Below, in pieces: positions 39,877-47,242 of a DNA stretch of 64,000 nucleotides. Numbering within the stretch: position 1 is the stretch's first letter; every line of letters begins with the position of its first letter. Made by a program: the position numbers and the translations under genes. This DNA comes from Cryptosporangium aurantiacum (GTDB lineage Bacteria > Actinomycetota > Actinomycetes > Mycobacteriales > Cryptosporangiaceae): the NCBI RefSeq assembly GCF_900143005.1, contig NZ_FRCS01000014.1, positions 124,001 to 188,000 on the forward strand. The letters are read 5' to 3'. The notes under the pieces are model-generated. The model did not search any database. It was not told the DNA's origin and saw only the letters and a program-made list of their open reading frames with translations.

Positions 39877-40506
39877 TCATGGCTCCGCGCGCGCCGCAGA
39901 TTGCTGTTCGGACGTCGCGGAAACAGCTTGCCCGGCGCCGACGGCCGGCCAGTGGTCGCGCCGCGCCAGGTTGAGGATCAACGCCGCGATGTTCCACGCG
40001 TCGTCCTCACCCCGGTGATGCCGGCCTTCGAGCGGTAGGCCCGCGATCTCCAATGCCTTGGCCATCCCGGGACGCTTGCGCAGCCCGTAGGCCTCGGTGA
40101 AGACGACTTTGGCGTTGATGTGGTGCCGGCCGAACGGATAGGGGGTCGCGGGGGCCCGGCACTGGCGGAGGAACTGGTTGCGGTCGTAGTCGCCCCAGCT
40201 CGCCCACGGCCGCCGCCCGGAGTGATGCTCGGACTCCAGCAGGCGGCAGGCCGCAGCGAAATCGAGACCGGTGTCGACTTCCTCCTGGGTCAGGCCGGTG
40301 AGCTCGGTGCAGAACGCGCTGACCCGCGATCGTGTCGGCCGAACGAGGATGCGGTGCCGTTCCACGCGTTGCGCGGACTCCAGATCCACCACGGCCAAGC
40401 CGATCTCCACGATCTCGCTGACCGATCCGGCAGGCGGTTGCCCCGACCAGCACGTGGCCTCGATGTCAACGACGTTCAGCAGCTGATCGGTGGACACCGC
40501 CGCCAC
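39877..40506 (-). CDS. DEDDh 3'-5' exonuclease (ERI-1/KapD-like)
   Basis: A 209-residue exonuclease of the DnaQ-like superfamily. ExoI is VVDIEATCW with Asp14 and Glu16, ExoII is ASWGDYDRNQF near residue 108, and ExoIII is HHRGEDDAWNIA near residue 165, giving the DEDDh catalytic set. The spacing and the WGDYDRNQF motif resemble ERI-1/3'hExo and KapD proteins, which trim RNA or single-stranded 3' ends, more than DNA polymerase proofreading subunits. It is a single gene with 94 bases separating it from the anti-sigma gene upstream of the sigma pair. The substrate is unknown. Confidence 0.88.
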   Translation of the reverse strand: MAAVSTDQLLNVVDIEATCWSGQPPAGSVSEIVEIGLAVVDLESAQRVERHRILVRPTRSRVSAFCTELTGLTQEEVDTGLDFAAACRLLESEHHSGRRPWASWGDYDRNQFLRQCRAPATPYPFGRHHINAKVVFTEAYGLRKRPGMAKALEIAGLPLEGRHHRGEDDAWNIAALILNLARRDHWPAVGAGQAVSATSEQQSAARAEP

Positions 40507-40579
40507 GCTAGAGGGCCTCGGCGGCTCACGCAGCTGGATATCCGGCCTTGACCGGCACCTCCGCAGGCCCCCGACGCGC

Positions 40580-41926
40580 TCAGCCCGCGCCGGGCTGCCC
40601 GGCCGTCACCCTCTCGTACTGGTTGGCCGGTCGAGGCAGGCCGTAGTGCTCGCGCAAGGTACGCCCGGCGTACTCGCGGCGGAACAGGCCCCGCTCCTGC
40701 AGGATCGGAACGACATGGTCGACGAACTCCTCCAGGCCGGAGGGGAGCGCGGCACCCATGATGTTGAAACCGTCGGCCGCGCCGTTCTCGAACCACTCCT
40801 GGATCACGTCGGCGGCCTGCTCGTAGGTGCCGACGAAGGTGAAGTGGCCGCGGCCGCCGCCGAGCCTGCCGATCAGCTCGCGCACGGTGAGACGCTCCCG
40901 GCGTGCCAGCGCGACCACCAGTTTCGATCGGCTCTGCGCGCCCTCGATGGTGTCGCTGTCGGGGATGCTGTCGGGCAGCTGTTCGTCGAGTTTCAGGATC
41001 TCCTGCGGGACCTCCAGCACCGCGGCGAGCTGTCGCAGGCCGTACTCGGGAACGATGAGGTCCTCCAGCAGCTGCGCCTTGGCCTGCGCTTGCGCTTCGG
41101 TCGCGGCGAGGATCGGCACGATGCCCGGCAGGATGATCACCGAGGCCGGATCGCGTCCGGCCGCGACGGCGCGGGACTTGAGGTCGGCGTAGAAGCCCTG
41201 CGCGTCGGCGAGAGTCTGGTGTGCGGTGAACACCGCGTCGGCGTAGCGGGCGGCGAAGTCCTTGCCGTCTTCGGACGAGCCGGCCTGGACGAGCAGCGGG
41301 TGCCCCTGGGGCGGTCGTGGCACGTTCAGGGCCCCGGCCACCCGGTAGTACTTGCCGACGTATTCGGGGTTGTGGACCCGGGCGGGGTCGATGTAGCGGC
41401 CGGTCGCCTTGTCCGCCTGGCGGGCGTCGTCGTCCCAGCTGTCCCAGAGTTTGCGGGAGACCTCGACGAACTCCTCGGCTCGCTGGTACCGGTCGGAGTG
41501 GTCGGGCTGGTCCTCGAGACCGAAGTTGCGGGCCGCGTCGGCCCCGGCCGTGGTGACGATGTTCCAGCCGGCGCGGCCGCCGCTGGCGTGGTCCAGCGAG
41601 GCGAACCGCCGGGCCAGGTTGTAGGGCTCGTTGTAGGTCGTGGACGCGGTGGCGATCAGCCCGATGTGGGTGGTGGCGGTGGCCAGGATCGTCAGCAGGA
41701 TCGTCGGCTCTAGCTGCCCGGCCGGACGGAACTCCACGCCCTGCCAGAGCACCGGGCCGTCAGCGAGGAAGAGGGAGTTGAGCTTGCCCCGTTCGGCGAT
41801 GCGCGCGAGCCGGATCCAGTGATCGACGTCGACGTCGGCGTAGGGGTCGCTCTCGGGCAGCCGCCAGGCGGCCTCGTGGTGCCCGGAGCTCATCAGGAAG
41901 GCGTTCAGGTGCAGTTGGCGTGACAC
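40580..41926 (-). CDS. FMN-dependent monooxygenase, NtaA/SnaA/DszA family
   Basis: A 448-residue bacterial-luciferase-like monooxygenase. Family landmarks are the N-terminal HLNAFLMSSGHHEAAWR, LAERG-like RIARIAERGKLNSLFLADG, LEPTILLTILATATTHIGL, the flavin-contacting GRAGWNIVTTAGADAARNFG, and HPLLVQAGSSEDGKDFAARYADAVFTA. Relatives oxidise nitrilotriacetate, EDTA, dibenzothiophene sulfone or dimethyl sulfide using FMNH2 from a separate reductase. It is the last gene of the operon with an Ssu-like ABC importer and a TauD-like dioxygenase, which points to scavenging of sulfur, or of an organic nitrogen compound. The reductase is not in the window. Confidence 0.92.
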   Translation of the reverse strand: MSRQLHLNAFLMSSGHHEAAWRLPESDPYADVDVDHWIRLARIAERGKLNSLFLADGPVLWQGVEFRPAGQLEPTILLTILATATTHIGLIATASTTYNEPYNLARRFASLDHASGGRAGWNIVTTAGADAARNFGLEDQPDHSDRYQRAEEFVEVSRKLWDSWDDDARQADKATGRYIDPARVHNPEYVGKYYRVAGALNVPRPPQGHPLLVQAGSSEDGKDFAARYADAVFTAHQTLADAQGFYADLKSRAVAAGRDPASVIILPGIVPILAATEAQAQAKAQLLEDLIVPEYGLRQLAAVLEVPQEILKLDEQLPDSIPDSDTIEGAQSRSKLVVALARRERLTVRELIGRLGGGRGHFTFVGTYEQAADVIQEWFENGAADGFNIMGAALPSGLEEFVDHVVPILQERGLFRREYAGRTLREHYGLPRPANQYERVTAGQPGAG

Positions 41927-41944
41927 TGGGTCTCGGGATCCTTT

Positions 41945-42694
41945 CTAGGACGCGCGCTGCTGGGCTCCGGCGTCGACGCCAAGGGCGTCGAGCAGCAGCG
42001 TCCGATAGCCGGCGAGCTTGTGGTCGCCGTACGCGCGGGGATGCGGTAGGTCGACGGTGATGTCGACACCGATGCGTCCGTCCTGCAGGACGAGGATCCG
42101 GTCGGCCAGCACGATCGCCTCGTCGACGTCGTGGGTGACCAGGAGGACGGCAGGCTGGTGGCGTTCGCACAGCTCGCGGAGCAGGGCGTGCATCTTGATG
42201 CGGGTGAGCGCGTCGAGCGCGCCGAAGGGTTCGTCGGCGAGCAGCAGTTCGGGCTCGCGGACGAGGGAGCGGGCCAGCGCCGCGCGTTGCGCCTCGCCGC
42301 CGGACAGCTCGGTGGGCCAGGCCCGTTCGCGTCCGGCCAGCCCGACTTCGGCCAGCGCTTCGCGCGCCTTGGCCTTGGCGTCCGCCCTCCCTTCGACCCC
42401 GAGGACGACGTTCGGCAGGATCCGTTTCCACGGCAGCAGACGCGAGTCCTGGAACACGACCGAGACCCGCTCGGGGGTCCGGATCACACCGGTGCCGGTC
42501 ACGTCGTGATCAAGGCCGGCGAGCGCGCGCAGCAGCGTGCTCTTCCCGGAACCGCTCTTGCCGAGCAGCGCCACGAACTGGCCGGGCTGGATGTCCAGGT
42601 CGACACCGTCGAGGACGGCACGTTCACCGAACGCGCGGGTGAGCCCGGCGATGTGGACGGTCGGCGCCGTCAGTTGCTGATCGTGCGTCGCCAT
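41945..42694 (-). CDS. Ssu/Tau-type ABC importer ATPase
   Basis: A 249-residue soluble ATPase of the nitrate/sulfonate/taurine subfamily. Walker A is GKSGSGKST (residues about 47-55), the Q-loop VVFQDSRLLPWK is typical of SsuB/TauB, the signature is LSGGEAQRAALAR, Walker B is LLLADEPFGALD and the H-loop is VTHDVDEA. The ATG at 42694 lies inside the 3' end of the permease gene, a 25-base overlap that implies coupled translation; the longer upstream frame is antisense to nothing useful. It energises the adjacent permease and lipoprotein. Confidence 0.94.
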   Translation of the reverse strand: MATHDQQLTAPTVHIAGLTRAFGERAVLDGVDLDIQPGQFVALLGKSGSGKSTLLRALAGLDHDVTGTGVIRTPERVSVVFQDSRLLPWKRILPNVVLGVEGRADAKAKAREALAEVGLAGRERAWPTELSGGEAQRAALARSLVREPELLLADEPFGALDALTRIKMHALLRELCERHQPAVLLVTHDVDEAIVLADRILVLQDGRIGVDITVDLPHPRAYGDHKLAGYRTLLLDALGVDAGAQQRAS

Positions 42695-43521
42695 GACAGC
42701 ACCCGCCTCTCCAGAATTCGTACGAGTGCGTCCGAGACGAATCCGAAGATTCCGTAGACCGCGAGTCCGACGACGATGACAGCGGTCTGGCCGTAGTTCG
42801 TGGCCTGGAACATCATGAAGCCCAGCCCGCTGGTGGCGTTGATCTGCTCGAGGACGACCAGTCCGAGCCACGAGTAGGTGACGCCCAGCCGGAGCCCGAC
42901 GAAGAAGCCGGGCAGTGCGCCGGGAAGCACGACGTGCCTGATGAACTGCAGTTTGTTCAACCGGCTGACTTCCGCCAGTTCGACGAAACGCAGGTCGATG
43001 CCGGTCAGCGCGGCGTGCAGGTTCAGGTAGATCGGGATGTAGACGATGATCGCGATGATGGCGACCTTGAACGTCTCGCCGATGCCCAGCCAGACGATGA
43101 ACAGCGGGATCAGCCCGAGCGTGGGGATCGCGCGGTTGATCTGCACCGAGCCGTCGATGAGCGCGTCACCGACGCGGGACAGGCCGGCCAGCAGCGCGAG
43201 TCCGACGCCGATGCTCAGCCCGAGCAGGAAGCCTTTCGCCGCGCGCTGAAGCGACGTCAGGATGTCCTCTCCGAGCGTGCCGGTCGTCCACAGCTCCCAG
43301 GCGGTCTCGGCGACCGTCCATGGTGCGGGCAGCGTGCGCGGGTCCAGCTGACCCGTCGCCGACGCGACGGCCCAGATGCCGACGATCACGATCGGCCCCA
43401 GGAGCCGGGCGCCGGGAAGGTTCTTGCGGACGCTCAGCCGTCGCCGTTTCGGCCGCCTCACGACCGGCGGTGATTCCGGAGCAATCGTGGCCGCGAGCGG
43501 AAGCGTGGATGCTTCGGTCAT
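42670..43521 (-). CDS. Ssu/Tau-type ABC importer permease
   Basis: A 283-residue permease of the SsuC/TauC class with about six membrane helices. The start of the first helix is at LLGPIVIVGIWAVASATG, and the cytoplasmic EAA-like loop with LPGALPGFFVGLRLGVTYSW near residues 200-220 contacts the ATPase. The ATG at 43521 follows the lipoprotein stop by two bases. An Arg/Lys-rich N-terminal tail (VVRRPKRRRLSVRK) precedes the first helix. The partner genes are the lipoprotein upstream and the ATPase downstream. Confidence 0.93.
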   Translation of the reverse strand: MTEASTLPLAATIAPESPPVVRRPKRRRLSVRKNLPGARLLGPIVIVGIWAVASATGQLDPRTLPAPWTVAETAWELWTTGTLGEDILTSLQRAAKGFLLGLSIGVGLALLAGLSRVGDALIDGSVQINRAIPTLGLIPLFIVWLGIGETFKVAIIAIIVYIPIYLNLHAALTGIDLRFVELAEVSRLNKLQFIRHVVLPGALPGFFVGLRLGVTYSWLGLVVLEQINATSGLGFMMFQATNYGQTAVIVVGLAVYGIFGFVSDALVRILERRVLSWRRTISN

Positions 43522-43523
43522 GG

Positions 43524-44600
43524 TCAGCTCCGATAGGTCTCGGGAACGGCCGCGGCGGTCAGGCCCTCGAAGCGGCGGTCGAACAGCTCCGACGCGTCGA
43601 ACGACTTCACGAAGCCGCCCTCGGCGAGCAGATCGACGGTCTGCTGCTCCCAGCTCACCGCCTCGTCCCACTTCGGCGGGAGCAACGGCTTGCTGGTCAG
43701 TGCGACCACGTCCTTAGCCTGCTTCGCGGTCAGCTTCTGGCTCTTGACCCAGTAGTCGCTGATCCACTGGTCCGGGTTCTCGTAGACCCAGACCAGACCC
43801 TGCGCCCACAGCGGCACGTACGCCTTGATCGCGGCGACCTTGTCCGGCTGGGACAGGACGTCGTCGGGTGCCCAGAGGATGGCCAACCGGTCGATGACGT
43901 CGGTGTCGATGATCTTCGCCCCGTCCTTCTCGTACTGCTCCAGGTAGGTCGGGATCTGGCCGAAGTACAGCGGCGCGATGTCGACCTGGCCCGACTGCAG
44001 TGCCGGCAGGAACTGGTTGCTCGTCAACGGGATGAGCTCGACGTCCTTGTTCTTCACGTAGTCCAGGCCCGCCTTCTTGAGCGCGCGCAGCAGTACGACG
44101 CCTTGCGCCTGGCCCTGGGAGAAGGCGAGCTTCTTACCCTTGAAGTCGGCGACCGAGGTGATGTCGCTGTGCGGCTTGGTGGCGAAGGCATAGATCGGCT
44201 CACGCGTGAGGTTGACCGCGACGATCCGCGCACCGACCCCCTGGAAGTGGGCCTGGATCGGCGGGATCCCCGCGTTCTCGGCGACGTCGACCGAGTGCGC
44301 GCGGAAGGCGTTGATGACGTCCGGACCGGCGCTCAAGTTCGGCCACGACGACACCTCGAACGGCAGCTTCGCCTGTAGGCCGGAGTACCGGAAGGTCAGC
44401 TCCTGCTTCTGGGCACCGTTGGCGATGGCCAGCGTTGTGCCGTCGGGAATCGTCGTCGGCAGCGGGTCGGTGGTCTTCAGAGCACCCGCGGTCGCGCCCT
44501 CCGCAGTGGAGCACGCAGCCAGGCTCAGCGCGGCGGCGGCACCGCCGACCAGTCCGAAGAAGTGGCGGCGCGACAACCCGGTCTGAATGAGGTCAGGCAT
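43524..44600 (-). CDS. Sulfonate/nitrate-type ABC substrate-binding lipoprotein
   Basis: A 358-residue NMT1/SsuA-like binding protein. The signal has a twin-arginine motif (SRRHFFG, residues 10-16) followed by a lipobox LAAC with Cys30, so it is probably Tat-exported and lipid-anchored. The mature part carries the SsuA-type features PIQAHFQGVGARIVAVN, DFKGKKLAFSQGQAQGVVLLRAL and QSGQVDIAPLYFGQIPTYL. The ATG at 44600 has AAAGGAAA upstream. The pocket is too variable to name the ligand; the flanking dioxygenase and monooxygenase suggest a sulfonate or related sulfur compound. Confidence 0.92.
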   Translation of the reverse strand: MPDLIQTGLSRRHFFGLVGGAAAALSLAACSTAEGATAGALKTTDPLPTTIPDGTTLAIANGAQKQELTFRYSGLQAKLPFEVSSWPNLSAGPDVINAFRAHSVDVAENAGIPPIQAHFQGVGARIVAVNLTREPIYAFATKPHSDITSVADFKGKKLAFSQGQAQGVVLLRALKKAGLDYVKNKDVELIPLTSNQFLPALQSGQVDIAPLYFGQIPTYLEQYEKDGAKIIDTDVIDRLAILWAPDDVLSQPDKVAAIKAYVPLWAQGLVWVYENPDQWISDYWVKSQKLTAKQAKDVVALTSKPLLPPKWDEAVSWEQQTVDLLAEGGFVKSFDASELFDRRFEGLTAAAVPETYRS

Positions 44601-44625
44601 GGGGGACGTTTCCTTTGGTCGGGGA

Positions 44626-45543
44626 TCAGGCTGCGACCGCGGCAACGGGCGTGTAGTGCGACGCGTCGCCGTGGAGCGAGTAGCTCGTCCGTCCGTCGAC
44701 CCCGACCGGGACGTCCCCGGCGGCGGTGACGCGGTTGAGCCGGCGGGGCAGGCCGTCGTAGTTGTCGATCGCGTAGTGCTGGGTGATGCGGTTGTCGAAC
44801 AGAACCAGCTCGTTGGGCGACCAGCGGTGCCGCAGCACGTTCTCCGGGCGGGTCACGTACGACTGCAGCACGTTCAGGATCTGCCGCGACTCGGAAGTCG
44901 AGAGACCCACGATGCGCTGGGCGAAGCCGCCGATGAACAGTCCCCGCTCGCCGGTGACCGGGTGCACGCGGACGACCGGGTGCACGGTCTCGTACTTGAT
45001 CGACGTGAACTGCTCGCGGCGGCTGCGCGCCTCGTCATCGAGCGTCTCCGGCGGGACCGCGTAGTCGTAGTCGTTGGTGTGCACCGCCGACAGCGTGTCG
45101 GCGAAGGCGCGCAGCGGCTCCGGCAGGTCGCGGTAGGCCGACGCCGAGTTCGCGATGAGCGTCTCGCCGCCGTAGGGCGGTAGCACGATGCTGCGCAGGG
45201 TGCTCAGCTGCGGCGGGTTGAGCACGAACGTCACGTCGGTGTGCCAGTGGTTCGCGCGGCCCTGCTCGCTGTCCACCGGAAGCACGTGGGGCGCGCCCGG
45301 CTCGGCCGGCACGGTCGGGTGGGCGGTGGTCAGGTCACCGAAGTAGCGGACGAAGCGCTGCTGCGCCTCGTCGTCGAGGGTGACGTCTTTGAAGACCAGC
45401 GCTTTGTGCTCGTTCAGCGCGGCGCGGATGCCCGCCACCGTCGCCTCGTCGAGGTCGGCGTCGAGGCGGAGACCCCGGACCTCCGCCCCGATGCGGCTGG
45501 TCACCTTGCGGACATCCAGGTCGGCGGTGAGTGCGGTCGTCAT
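44626..45543 (-). CDS. TauD/TfdA-family Fe(II)/2-oxoglutarate dioxygenase
   Basis: A 305-residue non-haem iron dioxygenase. The metal ligands are in HWHTDVTF (His-x-Asp, near residue 100) and the distal His in NRITQHYA; the 2-oxoglutarate-binding Arg is in LPRRLNRVT. Members of this family hydroxylate taurine or alkyl sulfonates so that sulfite is released, or degrade aryloxyacetates. It is the first gene of the scavenging operon. The ATG at 45543 has AAAGGAGG eight bases upstream, and a small palindrome at 45557-45571 overlaps that region and may be an operator for the ROK regulator immediately upstream. Confidence 0.93.
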   Translation of the reverse strand: MTTALTADLDVRKVTSRIGAEVRGLRLDADLDEATVAGIRAALNEHKALVFKDVTLDDEAQQRFVRYFGDLTTAHPTVPAEPGAPHVLPVDSEQGRANHWHTDVTFVLNPPQLSTLRSIVLPPYGGETLIANSASAYRDLPEPLRAFADTLSAVHTNDYDYAVPPETLDDEARSRREQFTSIKYETVHPVVRVHPVTGERGLFIGGFAQRIVGLSTSESRQILNVLQSYVTRPENVLRHRWSPNELVLFDNRITQHYAIDNYDGLPRRLNRVTAAGDVPVGVDGRTSYSLHGDASHYTPVAAVAA

Positions 45544-45556
45544 GGCGATGCCTCCT

Positions 45557-45571
45557 TTATCGATCGGATAA
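45557..45571. promoter_or_regulatory. Candidate operator in the dioxygenase leader
   Basis: TTATC and GATAA form a perfect 5-bp inverted repeat around GATCG and touch the ribosome site of the dioxygenase gene. The arms resemble the inner part of the palindrome at 46972-46992, so both may bind the ROK protein. Confidence 0.4.
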
Positions 45572-45724
45572 GTAGGTAAAGGGGTGCGGAACGCCATCCG
45601 AAGACGGGGTCGGGGAGTGCCGCCGAGATGCCCGGCGTCAGACGGTCAGACGCTGTTGATTCTCGCCAGGGCGCGGAGGCCGTGTCTATTTACGGCGGTA
45701 CTGAAATTAGTCCTGCGACCTACG

Positions 45725-46963
45725 TCACGACGCACGCGAGCTCGGCACCGCGCCGAGCGGGTCGCGATAGAGCGCGTCGAGGAACGCCGTCGCTCCGGCG
45801 GTCGCGAGCGCGTGCTCCATGAAACTGGATCCGACGACGATCCCGGACGGATCGGCAACCGTGAAACTGTGCGCTGCGATCTGGCGGTGCAACGCGGTGC
45901 GGCACTCGGGTAGGTAGGTGATCCCCGGCTCGATGACGAGTACGAGGTCCGGGCTGAACATGTCGATCAGCGGTGCCACCGCTTGTCCGACCAGCTCAGC
46001 CCGTTCGACGAACAAGCTCCGTGCGGTGGGGTCGCCGGCGCGCAGCACGTCGAGCAGATCGAAGATGGCCGGCCTGGCCGCGGGCCCCGGCTCGGGTTGC
46101 CGCTCGATGAGGCCGAGCTCGCGGGCCCTGGCTACCAGACGCCACTCCGAGACGGTTGCTTGCAGGCATCCGGTCCGGCCGCAATCGCACGGCACGGTGC
46201 TCCCCGGTACGGCGCGGTGGGCGACGGCGCCCGCGCGGGAGCGGGCGCCGTGGTGGGGCCGCTCCCCCAGCGCGAACCCCGCGTCGACGATGTTGCCGAC
46301 AAACAGACCCAGGACGCTGGCCCGCGACTCGCTGCGTCCGAACAGTTGCTCCGCCCGGAGAAGAGTTCTGACGTGCGAGTCGGCACAGACCGGGACGCCG
46401 AGCCGATCCTGCAGCAGCTCCGCGACCGGAATCCGCTGCCAGCCGAGCACGTCGTGTTCCACGATCATGCCGCGATCGGGATCGACCCATCCGCCGCTGG
46501 CGACACCGACGCCCAGTAACGGCGTCGGCAGCGTGGACGCCTCGCGGTGAAGGAGCTCGACGAGCACGTCCCCGCTCCGCGTCACGATGGTGCCCGCATC
46601 CGCGCCGTCGTGCCGGACCAACCGCTCCGCGAGCACGGTCCCCCGCAGATCGACCAGCGCGACCGTGGCGTGTTCGGCGGCATAGTGAATGCCGCCCACC
46701 ACACCGACGTCGGTGTTGAGGTCCAGTGGGACGGTGGGGCGCCCCATCGCCTTGCGGCTACGACGGGGCTGCACCTCGGTCAGCAAGCCGCTGCCGAGCA
46801 GCGCATAACAGTGATCGGTCACCGACGCCGGAGACAGCCCCGTCCTGCGCGCGATGTGGCTGCGAGCCAACGGTCCCTCGTCGAGGACGGCGCGTAGCAC
46901 CAGCCCCGAACTCACCGCGCGACGCGTGCTCTCGCGAGGCTCGTCCCGCTCCAAGGAGAACAT
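45725..46963 (-). CDS. ROK-family transcriptional repressor
   Basis: A 412-residue regulator. The N-terminal winged helix covers residues about 15-75 (LARSHIARRTGLSPASVTDHCYALLGSGLLTE), with RRSRKAMGRPTVPLDL marking the wing-ROK junction. The sugar-kinase-like domain follows, with the zinc motif in CDCGRTGCLQ, where the last position is Gln rather than the usual Glu. In this family sugars or their derivatives usually release the repressor from DNA. The gene is upstream of and co-oriented with the dioxygenase operon. A perfect palindrome lies over its own start region, which suggests autoregulation and probably control of that operon. Confidence 0.92.
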   Translation of the reverse strand: MFSLERDEPRESTRRAVSSGLVLRAVLDEGPLARSHIARRTGLSPASVTDHCYALLGSGLLTEVQPRRSRKAMGRPTVPLDLNTDVGVVGGIHYAAEHATVALVDLRGTVLAERLVRHDGADAGTIVTRSGDVLVELLHREASTLPTPLLGVGVASGGWVDPDRGMIVEHDVLGWQRIPVAELLQDRLGVPVCADSHVRTLLRAEQLFGRSESRASVLGLFVGNIVDAGFALGERPHHGARSRAGAVAHRAVPGSTVPCDCGRTGCLQATVSEWRLVARARELGLIERQPEPGPAARPAIFDLLDVLRAGDPTARSLFVERAELVGQAVAPLIDMFSPDLVLVIEPGITYLPECRTALHRQIAAHSFTVADPSGIVVGSSFMEHALATAGATAFLDALYRDPLGAVPSSRAS

Positions 46964-46971
46964 GACTCGAT

Positions 46972-46992
46972 ATCCTATCTTACCGATAGGAT
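46972..46992. promoter_or_regulatory. Palindromic operator at the ROK gene start
   Basis: A perfect 8-bp inverted repeat, ATCCTATC and GATAGGAT, is separated by TTACC. It begins nine bases from the ROK start codon, so a bound protein would block promoter clearance or the ribosome site. Confidence 0.7.
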
Positions 46993-47242
46993 TTTGGGAC
47001 TAGCATCCGGTAGATTCGCCAGAGTTACCAGCAGCCGGGCGGAAGGCCCGGCCGACTCCTGACTGACGGCGATCTAGACGTATTCTCGCGTCGCTGTGAA
47101 GAACCCCACGGGAACATTGCCTCCTCGCAGACGTTGTCCTCAGCGAGGCACGCTCGCCGGCTCGCGTACTCGCTGGATGCCGGCGCCCGGAGGACGCCCA
47201 CCGAGGCCCCCACAGCCGTGCCCGCACTCGAAGGAGAGTTTT

